DNA of 64,000 nt from Phoebastria nigripes (Eukaryota; Chordata; Aves; Procellariiformes; Diomedeidae), in the NCBI GenBank assembly GCA_035582835.1, contig JAYKAV010000778.1:4391973-4455972 (forward strand), given 5' to 3'. The stretch's first letter is position 1, and each line of letters starts with the position of its first letter. The position numbers and the translations under genes were made by a program. The notes under the pieces were generated by a model. It had not been told where the DNA came from. It did not search any database and saw only the letters and a program-made list of their open reading frames with translations. This document shows positions 12,386-23,581 of the stretch, piece by piece.

Positions 12386-15300
12386 GAAAACAATGGAGGG
12401 GAGTAAGAAGGCTCAACAAGGTCCAGCCGCTCCCGACGAAATCATGGCCTGAGCAGCGAGGCACTAACTAGCTTTTATCTGTTNGCGTCTCCTGTTGCAT
12501 TGTCAGCTTCACTGGTTTTGAGCAGTGACGCGTCTTTGTTAGACATTCTGACACAGCATAAGCCAGAAATAGTAAATAATTAAAAATAAGCTTAAATTAT
12601 TAAACCTAAAACAGCCTAGAAAGGTTTGTAATTATGGTTCTATAGGCTGAAATAATTTTCTACCAGCCTGGGGAAATAAGAGCTACAGCCATTTCGGGTG
12701 AACGCTGGTTCTCAATGCTGGCTTTATTTTATGTACCAAAATAAACAGAATGCAGATCTAAATTATCGGGGAAAAAGAAATCCACATCCTTCCACAGGTC
12801 ACGTACAATAATAGCATCACATTAATATTTTCTAAATATGAAAGACTGCAAGTTTTGCATGACCTGATCCAACCATCTCTTTTGTAGACAATTGGTCTCA
12901 GTGGGCTTTTTCAGTGCACATGCAAACAAGATAGAACTTTTTAAATCTAGCGTTACTTCCCTTCCCCTTTCTCCTTCTGTTCTTTCTTATTCTCTCTTCA
13001 TCAGAACGGGAACAGAATCCNCAATACAGTCCCCACCAGCTACGGTGGGAATTTTGCTAGAGGATGGGAAGCTGACCTTAAATAGAAGAGTTCCCAAATG
13101 TATCCTCTGAAATCTCTTTAGGCTCAGTTCCCTAAAACTGTCTCTTTTCCAAAGCCCTAAGCGGCTAATAAACATGCTATATTTTTGAAGAGGTTAACAT
13201 GCTAAATTCTTCATTAGCATCAACAAATAGATGGTAACTATGGACTTTTTTTTCAGTTGCAGCCTTTGTTTTCAGTCACTTGTAAGAGGGCAACTAGCAA
13301 TTCATCTGTATTGATTCATATGTGGAAGGTCTTACTATAGGAACGAGTGTTAACATGGTTTTGAAGCAATCCCTGAAAAACTATCAGCAAAACACTAAAT
13401 CTATTTACAATATATGGAACTTTTATAAATAATTACCAAGAGAAAAACCTTGAGCGGTGCCAACATGCTAGCACCTTGTACAGTGCCAACTCTGTGAACC
13501 ATCTGAAATTCACTTAATTACATTTGTCAGATTTCAGTATTATATGCTCTAATACTGTATATAATTGTGTAACAGTATGGAATATCTACTCCTACTTACA
13601 CCTGGACAACACCATGGACCGGTGAGGAAAAAAAATGTTGATTTTAGCTGTCTAAGGCTAAAGGATTACTAACGGGTTGCTAACAGGAGCGTTCATCAAG
13701 ACGTAGTTTAGTATAGGAAAGCAGTTCTTGCAAACTGTGTATCTTCCCCTAAAGCAGCAGCTTCCAGTCAGGGAAGACAAGCTTGTCAGATGTTCAAACA
13801 AAACTACGCAGTGCCACAATGACTGCACAAACGGAATTGCTTGGGATCAATGCAGAGAACAGCAACTATTTTTAAGAAAACTTCAAGTGACACCTACATT
13901 CTCAAAAAGGAACACAGAAAGTATTTCGTGAGCATAGAGAGTCAAGTCAATAAAGTACCGAAATCCATTTTACTATCCGTAGTATTTTGCTAAAATTCTG
14001 AGGAAGAAAAAAACATGAAGTTTGGAGAAAGTTGATGACAAGCTCACAAAAATGCAAACTATTCCTTAAAAATTAAAAGTAGCTTCAGGAACTTACACAC
14101 CATTTTGCTAGGACAAGAGTAGATCCTATGGGGAACAAAAGTTTTCCATCGCACCTTAAAAATGCTACAGGACTGATGTTGTTGACCTACAACTGACAAC
14201 TCACTCTGACATCAGGGGATCTTTTTCTAAATAAAGACAAGTTCAGGTCTCTACTTTGGAACGTGTTCTATATCTTGCCTGGAAATGAGTATGGAAAAAA
14301 ATATTTAAAGGGGAAAGTTTTCTGTTACATTGGTCAACAAAACCCTTAATTACTGATAGCAGATCTATGCTTTGTTTAGTCCTGTTCTTCACAATATCTT
14401 TAGCATGACACTGTAAGACTAATGAACATCACTTCCTAAATTTGTATTTTCTAAATATGACCAGGACTTGAAGGGATGACTGCCAGTCACCTCACTAACA
14501 TCCAATTTACACAATAACTCACTTGAAAGGCATTAGCACTAAAGTAGCTTTAAAACTGCTTTAAAGTCATCATACAGGAGTTAAATATCAGACAGCATCC
14601 CAAATTGTACATTGAACGCTTCTTTCCATCTTCACTACGTAGGCTAAACAGGAAGAAATTCCCATAGACACTTGACCAAGAAATACGTATTTATAAAAAA
14701 CCATTTGTTTAAATTCTGAAGCAATACTAACGTGTGTGTTTGCAAAGAAAAGGCTGAAAACACAATTTTTGTCACAGGGCAGATGCAGCCCGTGATGCTT
14801 CCCGCACTCCCGATCCCCAGAAACGCGCTCCAGTTGTGAGCCTTTGCTGGAGAGGGCACCATCTCAGGGAAAGAACTGTTGCCTGAATGGCAATAATCCC
14901 ACTAGACTGCTTACGGACACCCCCACCATTTCCATACTCTGGACGCGCTATATGTTGGCAAATATATACACCAGGGCACGGCTCCAAATCTCGCCATTAA
15001 AGTATGATCTCTCAATGCTCATATGCCACTATTACTTCAGGTGCCAAACTTTCCCCAGGAGCTCAATGGAAAAGCCTGAGGGACTAAATTACAGAAGCCA
15101 GATTCCTAAAAGCTTGACATCTCGCAGTTTAACATCTGACATCTACATTACTTTTTTAGCTCTTGACCTCCATTTGTAAAATTTCCCTTAAACCACTTTT
15201 TTTTTTTTTTTAATTGCTTAACACAAAACTGCCCAAACATAACGTAATAATTCTTCCAGTGGTGCAGAAAATGTCACCCGTGTAAAGGACATAACGACAT

Positions 15301-15757
15301 TTTATGAGAAGGGAAACAAAACCAAACAAAAAGCCATAAAAGTTTATCGGGGATAATTTCCTTCAAAGTGTAAATGCTCTCTCGATTTTTTTAATCGCTC
15401 ATAGTTCCTGATAAGTAGGATCCACACTTGTTAAATTTGTAGAGACCAGGATAGGTGGAGTCACCATAGGCAGGTCCTGCCATTTCTCCTCTCTCTTGGT
15501 TGCTCTTTTTAAAGTTCAGCAAAAGTTCTTTTTGCTGAAATAGATGGAGCGAGAGATGAAAACTTAGGCATTCTGGACACTTCATGACTTTATGGAAACA
15601 ATCACATTATGAGTCAATCCAGCCATAAAATCCAGAGTGTATGCCATTAAATTGGATCGCATCAAGCAAGCTTTACGACGCAAAAGGATAGATTGAGCAC
15701 GCCAGGAACACACTTTCCTCCTCCTCTGTACAGTATCTAACACGATGGAGCTGTGAG
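12386..15757. other. AT-rich noncoding stretch, no gene seen
   Basis: The stretch contains ambiguous bases at 12484 and 13021, a T15 run at 15197-15211, and a small hairpin CAGTATTA/TAATACTG at 13535-13557. Open frames (up to 111 codons at 14844-15179) show no recognisable domain. Confidence 0.5.
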
Positions 15758-15780
15758 CCCGATGGTTTATCTCCATCGGG
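15758..15780. repeat. GC-rich perfect hairpin
   Basis: CCCGATGG pairs with CCATCGGG across a seven-base loop, TTTATCT. In this eukaryotic setting it is not read as a terminator. Its role is unknown. Confidence 0.6.
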
Positions 15781-18507
15781 GGAAGGAAGGTGGGAGAAAA
15801 AAGCGAAGAGATACATATGCTTATTTGTATTGCTCCATCTTCTCGTGGCTAGAGGAGAACTGTAGCCCCAGCTACCAGCAAGGAGTGGTGCACAAGCTGC
15901 CAACCAAGCAGCAGCTCTGAAGGCCCCAGTAAGTCAGATGTCCCCCACCCAGGTACTCCTGCTACCCCATCTTCTTGTGAGGGAAATAACAGGGAAAACT
16001 GTTACAGACTTTGTGAAAGGATTATAATATAGCTCGATTGCCCTCATTCACCCCATGCCTCCCTGCACAACGAGCAGGGAGTGAGAGAGGATCCAAGATT
16101 CAGACCACAACCGTGCCCGTCATGTCCATTAGCCAGAGGGGACGAGTACCAGTGGGTGCAGCGTGTGTGCTGTACGAACCCCAGACCCAAGCATAAGCAT
16201 GCCTCTCCACTAAATACACAAGAAGCAAGTATCACCGCTATCTTCATTTCATGATGCCTACCTAACCTACCCCACAATCCTGTCTATTGAGACAATATTT
16301 TCTCCAGTATTCCAGGTATGGATTAATTCAACTTAAAGCTGTGAAGAGGCATATTTACCCAAGATAGCAAAACCACACCTAGGTAAGTGATCTGTGTTTT
16401 GAAGTACTGTCTACATATGATTTATTAAGAGCAAATAAATCTTGTCTTGCAAAAATTATCAAGGAAATTAAATGTAAAAGCCACATATAAATCATGGTAT
16501 GGTTAGACAACAAAGCGATATAGAGGTGAGCAAATTTAAACTTGTAGCGGAGATTGCTCCTTTCCCATCAGAAGTAAGGGAGTTGGAGATCATCAGTCTT
16601 TACTACAACCCCTGGCTTGCTTTATTTCAGAATATTGTGTATTATTTGTTCCCAGTTTAATTACGGCAAGCAGCGCGAAAGTCTCAAAGAAGAGTAGAGA
16701 AATAAGGAGACTTGGCACTGCGGTAACATTCTGTATCTGCAGAAAGGTGAGCAGAGCTTAATCAGCCGCCATTTGAGAGCCCCACTTGGTTTTCCTCATT
16801 TAGATTAAACCCACAGTGAACTTAGTAGCTAACTCGCCTGAGCAAGATGGACTGAACAGGACATGCATGTTAAACGCAGGGAGAGTGCCTGCACAGCCGA
16901 GTATTTGCAAGCTTCAGCAGCGTTGCAGTCGCATGCGTATCACCCCTCAGATAGGACGCCTAGAAACTGAAGCAGCAAATACCCATCTATTATGAAATGC
17001 AATGTCATCAAAGGAAGCTCCATTTTACAAGGAAGCAAACAGTGGGGTATTATTTTCATACCAAGAAATATCTACATAATGAAAACAGAAATTTGAGATA
17101 CAGAAGGTAAATGCTCAAAGGGCATCAGGAATAGGCACCACCTACGCAAACACTCNGTTACAGAACACCAAAAAGGTTTTTTTTTTCGTGGCTGAAGAAG
17201 CATTTGAAACATCTAGAAATTCTAGTGAATCACAAAGATGTTTGCCAAGGCAACGAAGAGAACATTGAACAAATAAGACTTATTCAGTGCTAAAGAAAAA
17301 AACAGCAGGTTAAAGCTGCAATAAACCTTGAAAGCTTTAAGTATACAGAGGTTAAACAGCGAGAGACTCCTCCTTTCTCTTCCTTAGCCCAGTACAAACT
17401 CTATACTGATCCTGCGGCATGTTGACACCAGGGGAGATACCGTTTGGCATCCATGAACCAAAGTAGGAGTGACCAAGAGCGAAGAACTATACCTCCACAA
17501 GACATCCTCCTTGGGATACCTTTTTCTAGCACGCCCAAGCACTCATTGATTCCTCCATGTCCTCCCTTCCTCACCGAAGCTTTGGCCCTTGCCAAAGGGA
17601 TGAACTTTGTGGCTACCAGCCTCAGTGCAGAGCCCACGTACCAGATGACAAATACCCACTTCCCCTACCAAAGGTATGCTTGAATTTCAAATAGGCTTTT
17701 CCACCCCATTCCCAGACAAATGTGACATCATCTTCTACGTGAATTTTGTAACGTGAGATTTGTTTTTTATATTCAGTTTGTGAAAAAGGACACGGTAATG
17801 TGAAAAAAGGTCTGCCATTGAAGGAAAACAAAGAAAACTCAATCCCTGTCTTCCGCGGCTACGCGATGGAAGCCATTTACTGAACGTTGACTCTTCCCCA
17901 TACGCACCTGAATTCTGCTGACAACAGCAGCTCTTTATTTCTCCCTCCGTCCTTGTCTTTCTGCAGATATTGCCTAGCAGCAGCAGCTCTGTGTGAGCTT
18001 TGACAGCGCTTAAGGTGTCAAGTGAAGGACAAAATTCACGGAGATGCAATTGTTTCCCAATGTCTTTTGGCGAGCAACAGCGAATATTCCAGATACCGTG
18101 GGACATTTTATGCTAAAGGATGCCGAAAGGATGCTGAACTTGTGAGGCTGGCCTTTAAAAAAAGGTATAAAAGTTGAAAAAACTTTTTAAAAACTGTGTA
18201 TTTAAATACTAAATAAATACATACTTACTGCTAGTAGAGCCCAGAGGTCAAACTCTGTCCTCATCACTGATGGTTAAAGGGTAACAGGCACCAGCTTACC
18301 GTATTTGTACGTTCAAAAATCAGTTTTATTCGGCAGCAAAATCAATTCTTGATAACAACTTTTTTGGTTTGGGGTTTTATTTTTTGCGCGTTGTCTAAAA
18401 ATCTTTTAAACGCTTGTCACACGCAAAGACGGGAAGCTCTGTCTGCTTTGAAAAGTATTTTAGACAGGGAAAAGCAAGTGTGTGTTACATACTGCCAGAG
18501 GCTAGGA
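15781..18507. other. Noncoding stretch, no gene seen
   Basis: Several mid-size open frames occur, for example 123 codons on the minus strand at 17735-18106. A patch at 17384-17677 has acceptor-like and donor-like borders, but its longest plus-strand frame is blocked by an in-frame stop at 17423. I do not support an exon. There is an ambiguous base near 17156. Confidence 0.5.
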
Positions 18508-18635
18508 AGCTGGATTCCAAGGCTGTAATTCTAGCTTTGCTGCTGACTCAGCGAGTGACCATCGCGTAATCACACCCTTTCCCTTTCCTCACTCTGCAAA
18601 AGGTGAGCCATATTCAGCTACCTCAAAAGGCACCG
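18508..18635 (-). mobile_element. MIR-like ancient SINE fragment, reverse orientation
   Basis: The reverse-complement MIR order is visible: TGCTGCTGACTCA, then GAGTGACC, then a CCTTTCCTCACTCTGCAAAA block, then a TACCTCA block. These match MIR's ctgccacttac, tgtgacc, tttcctcatctgtaaaat and tacctca. Divergence is high, as expected for an amniote-age SINE. Confidence 0.55.
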
Positions 18636-19914
18636 AGGGGCAAGTGGAGCTGGGCCTTACATATCCTGAGTTTAGGTATAATGGAGTTAGTCATGCCTAA
18701 ATGTCAATAAAATCTACGTATTTTAAGCTGCTCACCTCCTTTGTTAGTACCTGGCTTTTAATGCTCTCTGAGTATCCATGCAACTATTCAGACCATTGGG
18801 GGTTTTTTGTTTACATACATGTATTTGCATCAGTATGGGTTTTTCGACATTGCAAGAAAAGATTGCATGCATAAAAGTGAAAATTTCCCATTTGAACGCA
18901 AGATGAGCAGAGCTGACTCTTGTCAACTGGTTTTTTAAAAAAAAAAAATCAATCAAGTCAGTCTCAGAAAGAATGCAGGAGAAGGTCTTGAAATTTGTCT
19001 TCAGCCTGCAAACACCTTTTTCCAATTTTTGGGTGTGGAATAATTCTGTTAATCTTTAAAGAACTACAGATGTCTAAGGACTGCAAAGACATCATCTGAG
19101 CAAGAATGCTGCCGATGCTGGCCCTTTTCCCAGCTCTCCTAATGGCCAGGGAGTTGTTATTGTCCAGAGCTATGTCAAGTAGCAGACACAATGATATTTA
19201 AGAAGATTCTGGTCCTACCCGAGAAGCACAGAAGCTACAGCCATGGTTTGTAATGCTGCTTCGAGACAGATGATGATCACACTGCAAAACATCATTAAGC
19301 AAAACACTCAAGAGAAGAGGCAAAGCCACAAAGATCCCACACCCTGCAGCATCCCTGGAAGCTAGGACAAGCACAGGACAGTACTAACAGACGCCCAACG
19401 TGCTGGCAGAGTTGAAGAGCTGAAGTCGTGGCCCGTCGTTATCCTCTTTTGCATAATCAGGATGTTCCAGGGTCAGAGAAAAAGTTTCCATCCCAAGGCC
19501 AAATCAGCCCTTCATGCATACAGCACGTATCGGTGTATGGCATATATCCAAACGAGGTTTTGAAAAGACAGGTCACAATACCTTACATTAGCATATTCCC
19601 CCTCTCACTAGCGTTCCTACAAACAAAATGGATCTCTCTTGTCCTGAAAATCCAGTCACCGCAATGCAATAGCTTTTAAATAAATCACATAGCTGGGACC
19701 ATATTGCCCATATGTAGAAAGAGTGTAAGTGCCAAGAGCAATCAAACAATATTCATTTACTCTTTGTCTCTCATGGGCCTGCACATACAATTTCTTCATA
19801 GCCTCCATTTTCCAAGGAAGTCAAAAAAACCTGAGCGGGCTCTGCACCTACGAGGAGATATAGTCCCATCTTGCAGTAGAACAATTTCTTTTTCTTCAGC
19901 AATTTAAGTGACGT
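18636..19914. other. Noncoding stretch, no gene seen
   Basis: The DNA is unique-looking with a T/A homopolymer patch near 18930-18950. Short open frames only. Confidence 0.5.
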
Positions 19915-20040
19915 ATATATAAATATATGTATCTCACAGATGCATGTATCTCACTTAAATTGATGAATAAATACAGATATTATATATGATGTGTATTATA
20001 TATGTTGTGTATACGAGTGTGTATACATATTCATATATCT
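19915..20040. repeat. TATA/TGTA-rich low-complexity region
   Basis: The block mixes TATATA, TGTGTA and ATATGT units. It is an old, interrupted dinucleotide repeat. Confidence 0.65.
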
Positions 20041-21456
20041 AATCTGCTCTACACTATGCATTCTGCATAGCATGAGCACGTACACATAGGAACATAAACA
20101 ACCTCATACTTGTGTTGCTCTGTGTCTCACGCCGAAGGAGGAAGAGGGAAGATGCCCAGCCTAACCCACACCCNTACCATCCGAAGGCAAGTTTAGGGCG
20201 CAGCCAGGCACTGGTTTACGTAACGGCAAGGTACAGCCGCAGTAAAAGGGAGACAGGAGCGAGGGCCACTGCTGAATATTAAAAAAGGAAGAAAAGCAAA
20301 CAGCATTAAGGTATTCTCCGTATTTTCTCAGCAAAGACCACTGGTGTTTCCCAGATCTGAAAATCTGGTTAGCAGCCTGCATCACCATGCATTATTACTA
20401 AAATGAANGCGGCCTGAGCCTGTCTACTTGCAGTCAGGGATACGCAGCACTCTGGGAAAGAGATAGCAGAAGGGGCAGTATTAATTCTATCCAGCTTTAA
20501 TTAAAGTGGTAGAATACACATTTGAATCAAACGCGTCGATGAAATAGGATACGTGAAAATCAGGAAAAACAACACACACTGTGATGAAGTAACTGAGGTG
20601 GGTGCTGGGCAAACATGAAAAAAGGACCCTCCGCAGCAAGGACATCCACGCATTAAATAGATTTTTAAAAAAAAAAAGGCTATTTTGCAGAGGATTCCAC
20701 AATCAAAAATGTAATCACAAAAACTACCTTATGCTGCAGTGTCCCATTTAGGGGATTAGGTTAGTAATCACAATCTGCCCCGAGCAGCTCTGCCCCAGCA
20801 CCCAAGCACTGCATACATTAGAAAGGACATTCTTGTTTTGATAAAGAGAATTCTAATGCAACTTAATGAACTCCGCAAAGCGAGCCTTTTAAAGGTCAGG
20901 GAGATCGTATCCAAAGGTCCCAAAGGTATCAAACAGCCTTGGTAATTTTATTTGAGTCATGCAATTCAGAATATGAAAATCCATAAGATTGAATGTAAAA
21001 GGAATTCAAAATTGCTCAGGTATGCCAAGGGAGCAGATGGCTTCTGAATCCTAGAGATTTGCCAAAAGGATCTGTAAATTCAAACGTTACATTGCGGGAT
21101 TCTGCTCTTTTTGCTTTTACCGAGAGATCTGTGTTTACGCGCAACGTAGCAGAAAAGAAAAAAAAAGGACAGATTGTATCTCTTGATATTACCCCTTCCA
21201 GAAGAAATTTATAAAGAATGGATCAAAACACGGTGTCAGTGAATGAGTTAATGCATCCCACAATCTAGAGATTCCTGAGATGGGAGAAAAGGAATGGCAA
21301 TGAGGAGGCATTAACACAGGCACTCCCCATATAATATAGTCCTAAAGTTAACCTGAACAGAAGCTTCAAGGTTTTTTACTATTTCCTCCACTATTGTATA
21401 TTATTTGTGTCGCTGGAAACTATAGAGTGATCTGGCAAATAAATCATCTCTATTGG
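20041..21456. other. Noncoding stretch, no gene seen
   Basis: Ambiguous bases lie at about 20174 and 20408. No transposable element or coding exon is recognised. Confidence 0.5.
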
Positions 21457-21460
21457 TTTT

Positions 21461-21492
<32 letters not shown>

Positions 21493-21499
21493 TTCCCCC
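21457..21499. repeat. (TTC)n microsatellite with flanking poly(T) and C run
   Basis: About seven TTC units are embedded in T runs and end in CCCCC. On the minus strand this is a GAA-type purine repeat. Confidence 0.85.
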
Positions 21500-22019
21500 A
21501 AGGCAATCGGAGATGTCATTCCTCATTTCTGACACAGCAGGAAAACAATAGTTAATTATAAATTAGGAGAAACCTCCCCAAAATCTGAAACATCTAAACA
21601 GATATGCCTTAACACAATCAAAGATTGCCACCAGCAACAGACGCAAAAAAAAAAAGCCCAACAGCTTGCAGACTCGTGTTTCAGGCCCTAGCTAGAAAAA
21701 TACACCTGCAGTGTGCAGCGTAAATACACTGACTCACGGCTGCTAGCCCAGCATCAGTTACCGGCACCTAACTGCATAACGACTCGGCTGATACGCCGAG
21801 CACCACGAGACAGGTCTCACACGCGGCATTTGGCATTGCTGGGGATGTAGGAACTGGAACTAAAAATGGGAAAGGGGGGGGGGGGGGGGGGAAATGCTGT
21901 CGGGAAGTACAGAAATGCACCTTCACGCTGCAAAGCACCAACACAGCCACCTCCCTCCCTGACAGCTTCTTCAGATCAGCTGGAGGCTTGAAACACCCGG
22001 TTCCTGAACGCTGACATGC
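21500..22019. other. Noncoding stretch next to the CpG-richer block
   Basis: It contains an A10-type run near 21645 and a G18 homopolymer at 21874-21891. GC content begins to rise after about 21700. No gene is recognised. Confidence 0.5.
21874..21891. repeat. Poly(G) tract, 18 bases
   Basis: This is an uninterrupted G run. Such runs are prone to sequencing error, so its length is uncertain. Confidence 0.85.
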
Positions 22020-22799
22020 ATCTCCAGCCCTTTTGGGGATGAAGGGAAGGCGGCAATAGCGGCGTGCCGATGGCCGCCTTTATTTGCCTGTTCCCCGTGT
22101 AGCTGTGCGCTGCCATGACTGGTAGCGCTTTAATCTCGCTGCAGCTGGGCTAAGTCCACGGTGGGGCTCAGAGGGGATGGGAAGGGATGCGAATGGGAAA
22201 TAGGATATGAAAAGTTAGGAAAATGAAGGGGAGAGCGTTACACATGGCAACGAACGCCTGTGAAGTGCTGCAGAGAGCGAGGAGGGGTAGGGGAGGAAAG
22301 GGAGAAGGGGCTGCTTTTCCCCTCATACCTTGCGTTTCCGATCTGCCCTAGAGATTTTCCGCTGCCTTTTCCTTTCCTTCTCAAGGTTTCTCTCCCTCTC
22401 TTCGAGTTCAGATTCTCGAACTTTTTTAATGGAAGCGGCTGCGTGAGCCATTTTGGAGAGGAAAACACCAGCTCCAAGGAAGCCGTTTCCACCGCACGCG
22501 GATATCCAGGTGATTTATTTTTTTCCGCAAGGGCACTGGCTGCAAGCCAGAACTTCGCGGTGTAATCCACTCTTCCTCCTCCGGCACCCCAGCAAAGGTC
22601 ACAGCTCTGCTCCAGCCTCTGCAGCACCCATAACTCAGAGGCACGAGAGCCACGTCCAGGCACGCAACGGGCGAAAGTGCTCGGCAGCCACAGACGCACA
22701 ACCGGAGAGCAGCCGGCAAATATCTGCTAGCAGGCTGAAACCGCTTCAGCTTGGCTGCGGCTGCAAGTGAAGACAAGCTTCAGACTTAGCTGGGGAGTT

Positions 22800-22808
22800 N
22801 NNNNNNNN
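22800..22808. other. Assembly gap, 9 N
   Basis: Nine ambiguous bases directly precede a 19-base A run (22809-22827). This is typical of a homopolymer-induced sequencing failure. Confidence 0.95.
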
Positions 22809-22827
22809 AAAAAAAAAAAAAAAAAAA
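22809..22827. repeat. Poly(A) tract, 19 bases
   Basis: This A run abuts the short gap, so its true length is unknown. Confidence 0.85.
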
Positions 22828-22927
22828 TCGGCCTTTAAACACACATCACCAAATCGGAAAGGTCTTTTGGGATTCCTCCAGATAGGCTGCGTCTTCTGAC
22901 TGGGAGGAAGGCTCCACTTCAGCATCA

Positions 22928-22941
22928 CCACCAGATGGGGG
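22928..22941 (+). promoter_or_regulatory. CTCF core-like site
   Basis: CCACCAGATGGGGG agrees with the published CTCF core CCASYAGRKGGCRS at 13 of 14 positions; the mismatch is G for C at position 12. It lies in the CpG-richer block. Occupancy cannot be inferred from sequence. Confidence 0.4.
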
Positions 22942-23069
22942 AGGGGGCAGCTCCCTTCGGCTTCTCACATCGCCTTTATGCAGGGTGAGAAGAAAATGGT
23001 GCAGTCTGACTTACTGACACGCTGCTGCGACCGTCTGTGCTGGAGCCCAGCATACGTTTTTTCCTGCTC

Positions 23070-23107
23070 TTCTCCTCCTCCTCCTCCTCCTCCTCCTCCT
23101 CCTCCTC
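23070..23107. repeat. (TCC)n microsatellite
   Basis: About a dozen CTC/TCC units in a row make a polypurine-polypyrimidine tract. Such tracts are common near avian promoters and can form triplexes. In one frame it encodes a proline run. Confidence 0.9.
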
Positions 23108-23194
23108 ACGATCTTCCCTTACTGCCGAGTCGGTCGATAAGAAACCAGGAGCAAAAGCTGCCGGGCTCGGAGAAACCAGCCTCAGGCTGCTCAC

Positions 23195-23470
23195 CTGCAG
23201 GCAGCACAGAGAGCCGCCTGGAAACGGCTTGCAATATTCAAGTCCTCATTGTGCCTTTATGCAGCCACGTGAGGCTGCATCAGGAGAGCTGCATTAAGCA
23301 GCGAACCAAACGCAGCGAGGAGGGGGACGCTGCTCGGGGAAGCACGCAGCGTAATCTGGGCTCAGCCTGCCCCGCTCAGCTCAACTCCACCGAGGTAAAA
23401 ATAATACCACCGAGTGTGCTGCTCATTATTATTCCACGCCAAAAGCTGCTTTCAGACGCTTCCTAAGACA
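23195..23470 (-). other. Possible 5' noncoding exon (minus strand), speculative
   Basis: Reading the minus strand, GC-richer sequence runs into GCCTGCAG followed by GTGAGC, an excellent match to the vertebrate splice donor. The donor GT is at 23194-23193. The start is not defined: a CATAAA-type element on the same strand lies inside the interval. No downstream partner exon was recognised, so this is a hypothesis only. Confidence 0.2.
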
Positions 23471-23559
23471 ACTTATGAAGCCCTGGGTTGAAGATGGAGA
23501 ATGATTATAGCTGCGGACCAACAGAGACCAAAAGAGATAACATGTTGTTAATCAGTCTT

Positions 23560-23581
23560 CCCCTTCCCCCCCCCCCACCCC
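23560..23581. repeat. C-rich run
   Basis: A C11 homopolymer is flanked by shorter C runs. Confidence 0.8.

Larger units (their letters stand above)
22020..23480. promoter_or_regulatory. CpG-richer block, best promoter/regulatory candidate
   Basis: GC and CpG content are visibly higher here than in the flanks. The block contains a YY1-like GCCATTTT near 22450, a near-consensus CTCF core at 22928-22941, two copies of GCCTTTATGCAG (22972 and 23253), a CACGTG E-box at 23266-23271, and a CAG|GTGAG splice-donor match on the minus strand with GT at 23194-23193. A plus-strand donor-like GAG|GTAAAA is at 23395. Overlapping open frames of 101-162 codons occur on both strands. One includes proline encoded by the TCC repeat, and none is a recognised protein. 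It may be a first exon and promoter of an unidentified gene, or an enhancer. CpG counts were judged by eye, not computed. Confidence 0.45.

Noticed and set aside
17384..17677. Apparent exon with pyrimidine-tract acceptor and AAAG|GTATGC donor
   Set aside because: The long plus-strand frame is interrupted by an in-frame stop at 17423, and no other frame gives a convincing coding exon.
18168..18175. TATAAAAG TATA-box match
   Set aside because: It is an isolated match in AT-rich DNA with no other promoter signal or downstream frame.
22978..23466. 162-codon plus-strand frame with a proline run
   Set aside because: The proline run is simply the TCC microsatellite read in frame. The remainder does not resemble a known protein.
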